From NCBI RefSeq assembly GCF_001548395.1, contig NZ_AP017367.1, positions 3,137,001 through 3,201,000 on the forward strand: 64,000 nucleotides of DNA. Direction: 5' to 3'. Positions within the stretch are counted from its first letter, which is position 1. Every line of letters begins with the position of its first letter. Below are positions 53,427 to 61,692 of this stretch, piece after piece. The notes below the pieces were generated by a model. It was not told the DNA's origin, did not search any database, and worked only from the letters and a program-made list of their open reading frames with translations. Source of the DNA: Leptolyngbya sp. O-77 (GTDB taxonomy: Bacteria > Cyanobacteriota > Cyanobacteriia > Elainellales > Elainellaceae). The position numbers and the translations under genes were made by a program.

Positions 53427-56400
53427 CTATTTTCCTTGCTCCGGCAACATGCACTTGTCGCTGTCGCAGCCAGCGGGCCCCGCTTCGATTAGCTCGCCAG
53501 AGTCGTATCGGGCCAGCGCGGCGTAAAAGTCAGCCGTGCGCTGCCGCTCCTGCACCTCACGCTGGAGCTTCAGATACGTAGCCCGATCGATCTTCTCGAA
53601 GGGCAGCCGGGGGAACGGCGCATTGAACCGGGCCAGCAGGGCAGCGCTGATGTAGCCCTGATCCTGGGCGATCGCCCCATAAATCGCCTGGGCCAGTGGC
53701 TCGATCTCGTCTTCGTTTAGCTCGATGGTGGCGCTGGTGTTGTGGGCGGTGTAGTGCTGCTGCACCTGCATATAGAAATCAAACTGAGCCAGAGCGCTGA
53801 ATTTTTCGATTTCGATTTCGTCGGCTCCAGGTAGGTTTGCCCAGGGAACCTCCACGGGAATTTCCACCAGCCACTCGGTGCAGCGCGGGTCAAACGGGTC
53901 GTTCAGCAGGTTGCCGTCGTCGTCTTTGTCAGACTGCGACGGCACAATGCTGTAGCCATAATCCAGGCAGGCCAGCGCCACGGGATCATTCTTGCGGAAG
54001 GTGATGCGGCGGATGAAGCGCTGGGCCTTGGGCGGATGCCAGCCGGGAGACGCACCCGTCAGCAGGGATTTTGTGCCCGCAGGCTGGACGGTGGTGCAGC
54101 GGTTGGGGCGGCGAAGCTGATGGCGATCGCAATAGTCCCACACCACGCGATGCACCACCTCTTTCCAATAGCTCAGGTATTGCTGCTCCTTCTCCTTAAA
54201 CTCCAGACCTTTCACCGTGTCGGGGCGGCCCTGCGCCCACCAGCGCAGCCACTCTACGCCAAACGCCTGCACAAAGAAATCAAACAACCCAGTGAAAGAC
54301 ACGCCCACGATCGGGTCTTCCTCCCGCGACTGCTGGTAGCGGGGTTCAACAAAACGATGATTGAGCAGTGCTGCGACGGACAATGCGCCAGCGGTAAACG
54401 CCTCCTCCTGCTGCTTGAAGTCTGACGGATCAAGCTGATTTAGGTGAACTTCCGCTAAGTTGCAGTGGAAGTTTTCGCCAATGATTTCTCCACAGTTGTG
54501 GGCAACCAACCCGTTAGCATCGAAGCAGGACGGGCCGGGCACGGTGCAGTCATACACTGCTTCTGTCCCGTCTGCTTCCAGCGCAGCGACCGTCACCGCA
54601 AACCGCTCACGGTTAAGTTGACGCTTGTAGCCCTTGAGCGCCTCCTCCAGCTTTTGGGCTTTTCGGGGTTCCTGAAACCCGACCAACTTCTGGAACTGGT
54701 GTAAGTTGTCTTTGGCAATGACCAACTCGTGCTGGGCTTTGCAAGCGTAGGGCGCAGGTTGGCGATCGCGATCGGGCAGTAGACGATAGCCAGCAGAACG
54801 GCGATTTTCGTACAGAGTCGCAATGATGCCGAGTCGAGCCAGCATCCGCTGCACTGCTTTCAGGGTGTTCAGATTGCTCTGCGCCAGCCGCACACTGACT
54901 CCTTTAATCTGATCGCCCTGGACGCTGCCATCAGCATCAAATAGCCCGCGCAGAAAGCCTCGATGAAATTCGTAGCTGGTTGCTTCCAGTGCCGCCGTCA
55001 TCTGCTTTTGCCCTGGCTTCATGCCAAACTGGGCCGCGAGTTTCGCCAGTCCTGTGGAGTTAATTACCCGGTGCTTAAGCTGGGCATGATAGTGAGCTTC
55101 GGGCGTTATCGGTTCGTAGCCAACGGCGGTCTTCAGAAGCTGGATTGCGTGCTGGCTCATCTCTGCTTGCGATGCTTGCCAGTAGCGCAGCACGGCGGTG
55201 TCACTCCACTGGGTTGTGGACAGGCTGCCGTCGCCCAGCAGGTTGCCCAAGAGCCAGCCCTCTTCCCAGGTTCCTGCACCATCCCACGGAGTCAGATCGC
55301 GGTGGTTGTGTAATAAGATGCGATCGCCCGGTTGCAGGTCTTCTGCCGCAACCCATTCGGTGTATTGCGCCTTCTGGGTCTGGGCAGTGACCTTGAGCAA
55401 TCGATGGTTGCCCGTCAGCCGTAGCGCAAAGCCCTCCTGAGTAGAGAGTTTGAATACAGGCTTCGTGCCAGAGTAGAAAAATCCCTCTGGTGTGGTGCTG
55501 AATAGCTCACCGTTTACATAGGTGCTGTGCTGCTTGCCGATCAGGTCTTTGACCTGGCGCGGCCCGTCGCCTGTGTGAACCCAGGTTTCAGCAGTCACAC
55601 AGGGATTCAGCCCATAGCGGCCCTCGCCCTGGGCACGACGCTCGGCCTCACCCGCCCACTGGATCGCGCCCTCGCCCGAATAGAACTGCTTGCGAACGGC
55701 ATCTGTGCATTCCTCCAGCGTCGGCTTGCGGTGAAACACGCGGGTGTGGTTCGCCATGCGGAGCGCGTCGCGTTCAGGGTCGATGCGCCAGTTGCCCTCA
55801 GCATCCTGCATCCAGAGGTTGTCCTTGGCCGTTTTGGCCAACTCATCTTCGCTGTCGAACTGGCGCATCCCAGCAGAGCGGCGGATATTTCCAGCGACAA
55901 CGCAGGCGGCGGCCTCGTCGATCAGCAGGCAGCACTCGATGGAGTTGAGCTGGCGGCCCAGCGCCTTGTTCAAAATCGCCGCGCATCGTTCATAAAGCTG
56001 GGGCAGTCGGATGGGATTTGCCACGCCGCCAAAGCCTTTGAGCCGTTCGCCCGCTGGACGCACATCGCTGAGGTCAATCGTAACGGTGACTTCGCCGTTA
56101 AACCGCTCATCGGTGGAGAGTTCTAGCACGGTTTGATAGGACTTGACCCAGCCCTGGCGACTGTCGCCCACGCGAATCGAGACGCGATCGCCCTCCACAG
56201 TCACTGTCGTCTCACTCTGGCGCTGGTCGGCGGGCGTGCTGCCAATGTCGCCCTGCATGTGGATCGTCAGTCGGTTGCGAATGGCGGGCAGTTGGTTGAT
56301 ATACTTCGGCTCCAGCACTGCGCCCGTGCCGCAGCCCATCATTGCCAAGTCCATCATCAGCCCAAAGGCTCGCCAGTCCACGACGTTGGTGCTGGTGCAG

Positions 56401-56708
56401 TTATAGGCTCCAGAGAAGTTTTCGGGGCGATCGGCCCAGGCCGTACCGCCCACCCACAACCAGCGACCAGAGGGCAGACTCTTGACCTGGCGCTGCATCC
56501 GGCCAAGCAGGTCGGCTTCGCTGTCGGTCAGCTTGCCCAGCTTGATGATGCCGCTGAGGGTGCGATCGCACACGTCGTCCCAGGTCTCGCGCCGCCCTTC
56601 CGCCTTTTCGCCCCGGCGGCTATAGGTACGATAAAACACAGGGTTAGCGGCGGGCGCAGACGCGGGAAAGGGACTGGTTTGGCTGGGACGTTCGATGTTT
56701 TGAACCAT
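53427..56708 (-). CDS. nrdJ: adenosylcobalamin-dependent (class II) ribonucleotide reductase, intein-containing
   Basis: The 1093-residue translation is a 724-residue class II reductase split by a 369-residue intein. Extein marks: the N-terminal cysteine in AYNCTSTNVV, MMGCGTGAV, NSIECCLLID, the active-site NPC/GEI junction (where the intein sits), TTVQPAGTKSLLTGASPGWHP, and the C-terminal redox pair CDSDKC. It reduces ribonucleoside triphosphates with a cobalamin radical, independent of oxygen. NrdR-box-like sites lie upstream. Splicing is required for function, since the intein interrupts the catalytic cysteine. Confidence 0.94.
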   Translation of the reverse strand: MVQNIERPSQTSPFPASAPAANPVFYRTYSRRGEKAEGRRETWDDVCDRTLSGIIKLGKLTDSEADLLGRMQRQVKSLPSGRWLWVGGTAWADRPENFSGAYNCTSTNVVDWRAFGLMMDLAMMGCGTGAVLEPKYINQLPAIRNRLTIHMQGDIGSTPADQRQSETTVTVEGDRVSIRVGDSRQGWVKSYQTVLELSTDERFNGEVTVTIDLSDVRPAGERLKGFGGVANPIRLPQLYERCAAILNKALGRQLNSIECCLLIDEAAACVVAGNIRRSAGMRQFDSEDELAKTAKDNLWMQDAEGNWRIDPERDALRMANHTRVFHRKPTLEECTDAVRKQFYSGEGAIQWAGEAERRAQGEGRYGLNPCVTAETWVHTGDGPRQVKDLIGKQHSTYVNGELFSTTPEGFFYSGTKPVFKLSTQEGFALRLTGNHRLLKVTAQTQKAQYTEWVAAEDLQPGDRILLHNHRDLTPWDGAGTWEEGWLLGNLLGDGSLSTTQWSDTAVLRYWQASQAEMSQHAIQLLKTAVGYEPITPEAHYHAQLKHRVINSTGLAKLAAQFGMKPGQKQMTAALEATSYEFHRGFLRGLFDADGSVQGDQIKGVSVRLAQSNLNTLKAVQRMLARLGIIATLYENRRSAGYRLLPDRDRQPAPYACKAQHELVIAKDNLHQFQKLVGFQEPRKAQKLEEALKGYKRQLNRERFAVTVAALEADGTEAVYDCTVPGPSCFDANGLVAHNCGEIIGENFHCNLAEVHLNQLDPSDFKQQEEAFTAGALSVAALLNHRFVEPRYQQSREEDPIVGVSFTGLFDFFVQAFGVEWLRWWAQGRPDTVKGLEFKEKEQQYLSYWKEVVHRVVWDYCDRHQLRRPNRCTTVQPAGTKSLLTGASPGWHPPKAQRFIRRITFRKNDPVALACLDYGYSIVPSQSDKDDDGNLLNDPFDPRCTEWLVEIPVEVPWANLPGADEIEIEKFSALAQFDFYMQVQQHYTAHNTSATIELNEDEIEPLAQAIYGAIAQDQGYISAALLARFNAPFPRLPFEKIDRATYLKLQREVQERQRTADFYAALARYDSGELIEAGPAGCDSDKCMLPEQGK
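54495..55601 (-). mobile_element. intein with LAGLIDADG homing endonuclease in nrdJ
   Basis: The insert runs from Cys370 (NP/CVTAETWVHTGDG, block A) to Asn738 (FDANGLVAHN, blocks F and G) and is followed by Cys739 of the extein. Block B is TGNHRLL. Two dodecapeptide helices, LLGNLLGDGS and LRGLFDADGS, mark a LAGLIDADG endonuclease with the acidic residues kept. All splicing residues (Cys1, block B His, terminal His-Asn, Cys+1) are present, so it should splice. The insertion site at the NPC/GEI motif is a known hot spot in this enzyme. Confidence 0.95.
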
Positions 56709-56827
56709 AGGGCGATCGCTCGTATGTATCGTGGAATGGTGTTGTGAAGTTGTGCTGTGAAAAATCTTGCAAAGGCACTGGAAAACCCAGCGGGCACACC
56801 CTTAATTTCACCCTCTCAATCTCACAT

Positions 56828-56885
56828 CCTCAATATATAGTGCCATTATAGCGGGCTGTCTCTAGGCATTACACTATATACGCTC
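56828..56885 (-). promoter_or_regulatory. pair of NrdR-box-like sites upstream of nrdJ
   Basis: On the minus strand GCACTATATATTGAGG (56843 to 56828) fits the NrdR box acaCwAtATaTwGtgt closely; a second, weaker site is TACACTATATACGCT (56870-56884, plus strand). Their centres are about 42 bp apart, four helical turns, 120-180 bp before the nrdJ start. Confidence 0.6.
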
Positions 56886-57100
56886 AGGTTTGAAAATTCA
56901 AGATTTTTCTAATGGTGGTTTTCTAGGGGCGATCGCCCTTGGGCACGACCTGAAACCCAGTACCCACAGGGGGAATCTTTGGCATCTCAGCTCTTAATTC
57001 TCCGAAAAGAGTTATTGCTGCGTAGTATCCACACTACAGCGCAATCCGCGCTTCGCCTGAGCCAAACGCCAGGTGAGCGACCAAACCTGAGGAGATCAAG
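56886..57100. other. gap between nrdJ control region and a secreted-protein gene
   Basis: The remainder of the divergent intergenic region (56709-57100) has no gene. A GAGGAG ribosome-binding site lies at about 57090 for the next gene. Confidence 0.4.
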
Positions 57101-57670
57101 ATGCGAAAGTTCATTTCTACGGCGATCGCCCTGACGCTGGCAGGCAGTGTGGCCACTCCGGCGATCGCCGCCAACTGGGAATATCAGGGCGTTGCCGTGA
57201 CTGGAGAAGACGTTTACCTGGATTTGGATTCTATCCAGCCCCACGGACGAGGCGGCTACTTCTTCCGATATCAAATCGGTCGAGATCAGCAGTCTGCATA
57301 CACCCCCTGCGATGGGCGTTGGCAGGTGTTCAATCGGAATGGCGATGCTGAACCCCTGACACGGCCACAGTCGCCAGCCACGCGCAACATGCTGAATCGA
57401 GTCTGCAATTCTGCCGCCACGAACTGGGAATATCTCGGTGAAGCGGTGGGCGGGCAGGCGGTGTATCTCGACTTGAGTTCCATTCGACTGGTTCAGCAAG
57501 GGAGCTATGTCTTCGACTATCGGCTGGGACAGGAGCTACGCAGAGCCATGACGGCCTGCGATGGAACCTGGCGAGTTGCGGATGCAAGGGGTAGCTTTGG
57601 CGCGGCCCAGCGACCCCAGTCGCAAGCGACAACAACCATGCTGAGTCGGGTCTGTAATGCGGGTCGATAA
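57101..57670 (+). CDS. exported protein with two tandem copies of a ~75-residue domain
   Basis: ATG at 57101 follows GAGGAG. The 189-residue product has a signal peptide (STAIALTLAGSVATPAIA) and two similar units: NWEYQGVAVTGEDVYLDLDS with CDGRWQVFN and MLNRVCN, then NWEYLGEAVGGQAVYLDLSS with CDGTWRVAD and MLSRVCN. Each unit has two Cys, probably one disulfide. Likely periplasmic or surface; function unknown. The pattern resembles small secreted cyanobacterial proteins that report residue-strand domains, but no family name is certain. Confidence 0.72.
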   Translation: MRKFISTAIALTLAGSVATPAIAANWEYQGVAVTGEDVYLDLDSIQPHGRGGYFFRYQIGRDQQSAYTPCDGRWQVFNRNGDAEPLTRPQSPATRNMLNRVCNSAATNWEYLGEAVGGQAVYLDLSSIRLVQQGSYVFDYRLGQELRRAMTACDGTWRVADARGSFGAAQRPQSQATTTMLSRVCNAGR

Positions 57671-57821
57671 GCCTGTTCTAGGGAAACTCAGCCTAGCAGC
57701 CCGTGGGCCAGCACAAGGTCCTGAATAGCCCTGAATAGCCCTGAATACTTGGATTTCAGTTGGGAAGGCGTGACCGACCCAACTGATTTTTTTTGCAGTC
57801 GCTCTGGCAATATTTCCGAGC

Positions 57822-58120
57822 TATGGCCGCAACGTGCGATTCGCGAAGCGTTCGCGCAAGCGGTGCGGCGCACGTTCCCTACGGGAATCGCCCTCCTGCC
57901 AATAGCGCAGCAAAATGCGAATCACCTCGCCCTCCACCAGCGACGGCAGCGGCGGCGACCATTCGCCCGCTTCCGCAAAGCGCCGCACATGGAGCTAATG
58001 CACAATGTGATTCACACCGGGCAGCACGCCGCAAATTAGAATGCGAACGGGCTGCTGACCGTTTGGCACAGCCGGAAGCGGCACCCGCAGCAAATCGAGT
58101 ACAGACTTTGGAGTTACCAT
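57822..58120 (-). pseudogene. small cyanobacterial hypothetical protein with an internal stop
   Basis: ATG at 58120 starts MVTPKSVLDLLRVPLPAVPN and reaches GVNHIVH, then TAG at 57995-57997 (CAG to TAG is the simplest change). The frame resumes LHVRRFAEAGEWSPPLPS and VEGEVIRILLRYW, matching a conserved short cyanobacterial protein. After that, a 56-bp palindromic repeat (57836-57891) supplies an unrelated basic tail before the final stop. It is probably decayed, unless TAG is read through. Confidence 0.6.
57836..57891. repeat. dispersed palindromic repeat, expanded copy 3
   Basis: On the minus strand it begins GCGATTCCCGTAGGGA and ends GCTTCGCGAATCGC with about 24 extra bases between, otherwise like 22675-22706. 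Confidence 0.75.
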
Positions 58121-58182
58121 GATGTCACCTGAAATCAGGTAGGGTGTGCAAAGTTTATCCTCTCTCTCAAAATATGCCTTCG

Positions 58183-58230
58183 TTGCATACGCACCATTGG
58201 CATATCGAAGTCATATGTTGCATACGCAAC
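58183..58230. promoter_or_regulatory. paired TTGCATACGCA operator-like sites
   Basis: TTGCATACGCA occurs at 58183-58193 and 58218-58228; the second lies in the palindrome GTTGC-ATAC-GCAAC (58217-58230). They end 16 bp before the HTH gene start, as expected for autorepression. Confidence 0.5.
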
Positions 58231-58245
58231 AGTGCCAAACAAAAC

Positions 58246-58458
58246 ATGGGTTATGTCAGACTTCGCATCAAAGAGCTAGCCGAGCAGAGAAGCTGGACAC
58301 TGAAAGAAGTCGCTGACTATGCAGGTGTGAACTACAACACGGTGAGACGCTATGTGCAGCGAGACATGCTGAATACTGTTGATCTAAGTGCTGTGTTCAA
58401 GATAGCTCGCGCCTTCGACGTGTCGATCGAAGACCTGGTAGAAATTCTGGAGGAATAA
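58246..58458 (+). CDS. small XRE-like helix-turn-helix protein
   Basis: ATG at 58246 gives 70 residues that are essentially one HTH domain: RLRIKELAEQRSWTLKEVAD, then YAGVNYNTVRRYVQR and FDVSIEDLVEIL. The size and fold fit a DNA-binding repressor or antitoxin. Operator-like repeats sit just upstream. A second, diverged copy follows after 17 bp. No toxin gene is recognisable nearby. The upstream in-frame extension to 58144 overlaps the operators and is not credible. Confidence 0.8.
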   Translation: MGYVRLRIKELAEQRSWTLKEVADYAGVNYNTVRRYVQRDMLNTVDLSAVFKIARAFDVSIEDLVEILEE

Positions 58459-58475
58459 GGCGACTGTCTTGCTAT

Positions 58476-58688
58476 ACGGGGCTAACTCGGCTAAAAATTC
58501 GAGAATTTGCAAAGCAGCGGGGCTGGACGCTCCGAGAAGTTGCCGAACGCGCCGGACTGAACTACAGCACCGTCAAAAACTACGTGCAGCGCGACGCAAT
58601 GACCATGACTGATTACACAGCAATTCGCAGACTGGCGATCGCCTTCGACGTGTCAATCGAGGATTTAGTTGAAATTCTAGAAGAATAG
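58476..58688 (+). pseudogene. tandem copy of the HTH gene with ACG in place of the ATG start
   Basis: A 70-codon frame aligned residue for residue to the preceding gene: LTRLKIREFAKQRGWTLREV, AERAGLNYSTVKNYVQRD and FDVSIEDLVEILEE. The position of the start Met is ACG (58476-58478), and no ATG, GTG or TTG lies in frame before residue 42. Everything after that is intact and under apparent coding constraint. It may be a recent start-codon loss, a gene using a rare ACG start, or a wrong base. Confidence 0.6.
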
Positions 58689-58731
58689 AAGCAGCGCATT
58701 CATCCTCCATCCCTCATCCTCCATCCCTCTC

Positions 58732-58881
58732 CTAAAGGACGACGCGCCCTGCGCCAAGCCATCCGCTAGGGGGCACGCCGTCATGCAACTCGCTAATCTC
58801 CTTATAGGAGACCGTCCGCGTGGCATAACGGGTATAGCTGTCAGCGCCACCTAGTAGAACTTTGATGCGTTGCGCTAGCAC
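58732..58881 (-). CDS. possible short protein or gene fragment (49 aa)
   Basis: A GTG-started frame gives IKVLLGGADSYTRYATRTVS, then YKEISELHDGVPPSGWLGAG and RVVL. The composition looks protein-like, but no family was recognised and it may be a fragment of a larger gene. It converges with the HTH pair and diverges from the TgpA-like gene. Confidence 0.3.
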   Translation of the reverse strand: MLAQRIKVLLGGADSYTRYATRTVSYKEISELHDGVPPSGWLGAGRVVL

Positions 58882-58974
58882 TCATCTCGTTGGCAGGTAG
58901 CGCTATCTAGAAGCCATTCCGGGAAGACCAGTGCTAGAACGGGTAGCAGAATAGCTTGAGGGTAGCAGAACAGC

Positions 58975-61317
58975 ATGGCGAATCCGGTTTCGCAGCGGCA
59001 GGGTAACTGGTTGAACGGCAAAGCGCTCTGGGCGCAGATGCAGCGGCGGCTTGGCGACTTGGATTCCTCGGAGCCGCCAGAAGATTCGCTGCCGCTGCGG
59101 GTGTTGGTGCAGGCGATGGTGATCGTCGGCATCATTGCGGTGGATGTGTCGGCGGCAGATACGACCGATGCGCTGGGCGTGAGCCTGTGGGCGGTGCCGA
59201 TGAGCGCGGTGGGCGCGGCCTGGAGCTGGTCGCGTCGCCGCAGCCGCAACATTCCGGTGAAATTTTGCATTGCGATCGCCATGCTGATTGCGCTGGCGGT
59301 CTTTTTTGTGCGGCTGGTGGCCGAGCGCAACGACACGCGCATGGCCCTGGCGGAACTGCTGATCCAGCTTCAGGTCTTTCACAGCTTTGACCTGCCGCGC
59401 CGCAAAGACCTGGGCTATTCCATTGTGATTGGGCTGATCCTAATGGGCGTGGCGGCCACTCTCAGCCAGACCTTCTGGTTTGCGCCGCTGCTGATTGCCT
59501 TTGTGGCTTTGGGCATTCCGGTGCTGGTGCTGGACTATCGCTCCCAGCTTGGGGTTGCTCCCAAGACGATGCGGCGCATTCACCAGAGCTTGCCGCTGCG
59601 GCCGCTGGCAGGCGTGCTGGGCATTACGCTGGCGCTGGGGCTGGTGATTTTTGCCTTTTTGCCCCGCCTTCCGGGTTATCAACTGCGGGCGTTTCCGGTC
59701 AGTGCGCCCATCCAGTTTGAAGGCCAGTTTGACGGCGGCACGATTATCAACCCTGGCTATGTGCGTGAGGGTCGCGCCAGTACGGGCAGCGGCACGGGTG
59801 CAAATGGCAACGTGCAGGGCGGGCCGGGCGAGGTGGATGCAGATTTTTACTATGGCTTTAATCGCCAGATGAATCAGAATCTGCGTGGTTCGCTGACTCC
59901 CAAGGTGGTGATGCGCGTGCGATCGCAGTCCGAGGGCTTTTGGCGCGTGATGGCGTTTGACCGCTACACGGGGCAGGGCTGGGAAGTGTCGCGGGATGGG
60001 GAAAACGATGTGCAGGTGCTAGAGCGATCGCCCTGGACCTATCGCCAAATTCTGCCCTGGTCAGTGACGCTGAACCAAACGCGGGAAGTGATTCAGACCT
60101 TTACTGTGGTTGCAGATTTGCCCAACCTAGTGCCCGCCCTCTACGAGGCCAAGGAACTTTACTTTCCCACGCGGCAAATTGCCATCGATCCCGAAGGATC
60201 GCTGCGATCGCCCATTCCGCTGTCGGAAGGGCTGACCTACACGGTGGTGTCGGAGGTGCCTTTCCGCGATCGCACCCAGTTGCGGAATGCCCCGACTGTC
60301 AACCCGCCGACCATTACTGACTATTACCTAAATGTGCCAGCGGCGATCGCCCCCCGCATCCGCCAGACCGCAGAAGAGGCGCTGGCCAAGTCACCCACGC
60401 CGATCACCGCGCCCTACGAAAAAGCCCTCTACCTGGCACAATATCTCAAACAAAACTACCGCATTCTGCCCGATCTGCCATTCTTAGAAGAGGGCGAGGA
60501 TTTGGTCGAGGCATTTCTCTACAAGTACCAGGGCGGCTATCCCGACCACTTTTCTACGGTGCTAACCGTCATGCTGCGCTCCCTTGGCATTCCGGCGCGG
60601 CTAGTGGTGGGCTTTGGCGCAGGCGAGTTCAATCCTTTTACGGGCTATTACGTGGTGCGAAACACCGATGCCTTTGCCATGACGGAGGTATATTTCCACA
60701 AATATGGCTGGTTTGCCTTTAACCCGATTCCCGGCGGAGACGTGATCCCCACCTCGGTCGAAGAGTCGCAGGTGTTCGCCGCGCTGAAGAAGTTTTGGGA
60801 ATGGATCGCAGGCTGGCTGCCGTCTCCTGTATCGGGCTTTTTGAACGGGCTGCTGGAGGCGATCGCCCAGGGCTTTGGCTGGGCCATGTCTACCCTGACT
60901 CGCTGGTTTACCCAGGGCTGGGTGGGGCTGCTGACGGGGCTGATGGGCCTCACGGTGGCGGCATTTTTGGGCTGGCTGGGCTGGAGCGGCTGGACGGCCT
61001 GGCGCGATCGCCGCTGGTTGAAGTCTCTGGCTCCGGCGGAGGCGCTCTATCAGGAAATGCTGCGCTGGCTCGCCGAACAGCACATTCGCAAGACCCCCAG
61101 CGACACCCCCCTGGAGTTTGCCCGCACCGCCCAGCAGCAGCAGCCCGCCCACGGGGAACTCATCTACCAGATTGCTCAGTCCTACGTAACGTGGCGCTAT
61201 GGCGGCCAGGTGGGCGATCTGTCGCGCTTGCGGCAGCGCTTGCAGCGGGTAAGACAAGAAGGGCGATCGCTCCCAGCCCGCCTCCGAGGCTCATCGCGCA
61301 GAAAAGTTCGATCCTAG
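58975..61317 (+). CDS. TgpA-type transglutaminase-fold membrane protein without catalytic triad
   Basis: ATG at 58975 gives 780 residues: an N-terminal block of about five to six membrane helices (DUF3488-like), a large soluble domain with the transglutaminase core at about 455-600, then another membrane helix near 640-660 and a DUF4129-like tail. The core follows the TgpA pattern (VMLRSLGIPARLVVGF), but the catalytic Cys position is Pro523 (GGYPDHF), the His position is Phe567 (TDAFAMTEV) and the Asp position is Asn583 (FAFNPIPG). It is therefore probably not an enzyme but a binding or scaffold protein. Confidence 0.88.
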   Translation: MANPVSQRQGNWLNGKALWAQMQRRLGDLDSSEPPEDSLPLRVLVQAMVIVGIIAVDVSAADTTDALGVSLWAVPMSAVGAAWSWSRRRSRNIPVKFCIAIAMLIALAVFFVRLVAERNDTRMALAELLIQLQVFHSFDLPRRKDLGYSIVIGLILMGVAATLSQTFWFAPLLIAFVALGIPVLVLDYRSQLGVAPKTMRRIHQSLPLRPLAGVLGITLALGLVIFAFLPRLPGYQLRAFPVSAPIQFEGQFDGGTIINPGYVREGRASTGSGTGANGNVQGGPGEVDADFYYGFNRQMNQNLRGSLTPKVVMRVRSQSEGFWRVMAFDRYTGQGWEVSRDGENDVQVLERSPWTYRQILPWSVTLNQTREVIQTFTVVADLPNLVPALYEAKELYFPTRQIAIDPEGSLRSPIPLSEGLTYTVVSEVPFRDRTQLRNAPTVNPPTITDYYLNVPAAIAPRIRQTAEEALAKSPTPITAPYEKALYLAQYLKQNYRILPDLPFLEEGEDLVEAFLYKYQGGYPDHFSTVLTVMLRSLGIPARLVVGFGAGEFNPFTGYYVVRNTDAFAMTEVYFHKYGWFAFNPIPGGDVIPTSVEESQVFAALKKFWEWIAGWLPSPVSGFLNGLLEAIAQGFGWAMSTLTRWFTQGWVGLLTGLMGLTVAAFLGWLGWSGWTAWRDRRWLKSLAPAEALYQEMLRWLAEQHIRKTPSDTPLEFARTAQQQQPAHGELIYQIAQSYVTWRYGGQVGDLSRLRQRLQRVRQEGRSLPARLRGSSRRKVRS

Positions 61318-61692
61318 ACTGTGCCAGGGGCACTTCCCCAAAGCACCTCCTCGAAACTGGCACGTCTCAAGCCATCCAACCCACACCTTCCGGTAAACTA
61401 GGAAGCCGCTACCCCAAACGGAGATTCCAGAGATTTAGAGATTTAAGGAGATTGAGAAGATTAAAAATCTGAAATATGCAAATCCCGGTGGAGAATGGGG
61501 AATTATAATGTGCGATGCAATATTCAATCTGTGATATTCTCCTCAGATAGTCTCTTGCTGAGACTCTCGCCTGTACCCCGATTCCTCCTGCTGAATGCTT
61601 GAGGCATTGCGCTTCATCCACTGGGGGTTGCTTGCACCGCGTTCTCTATCCAGTCTTTTCAGTTCCATCCTACGTTAGAGAGGTCGTTTCCC
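61318..61692. other. intergenic region upstream of metK
   Basis: A TATAAT box lies at 61504-61509 without a clear -35, and a GTCTC/GAGAC hairpin at about 61550-61565. No SAM riboswitch signature was seen. Confidence 0.4.

Noticed and set aside
56709..57100. Cobalamin riboswitch upstream of the B12-dependent reductase
   Set aside because: No B12-box-like conserved strings were found on the minus strand; the visible control signals are NrdR-like boxes.
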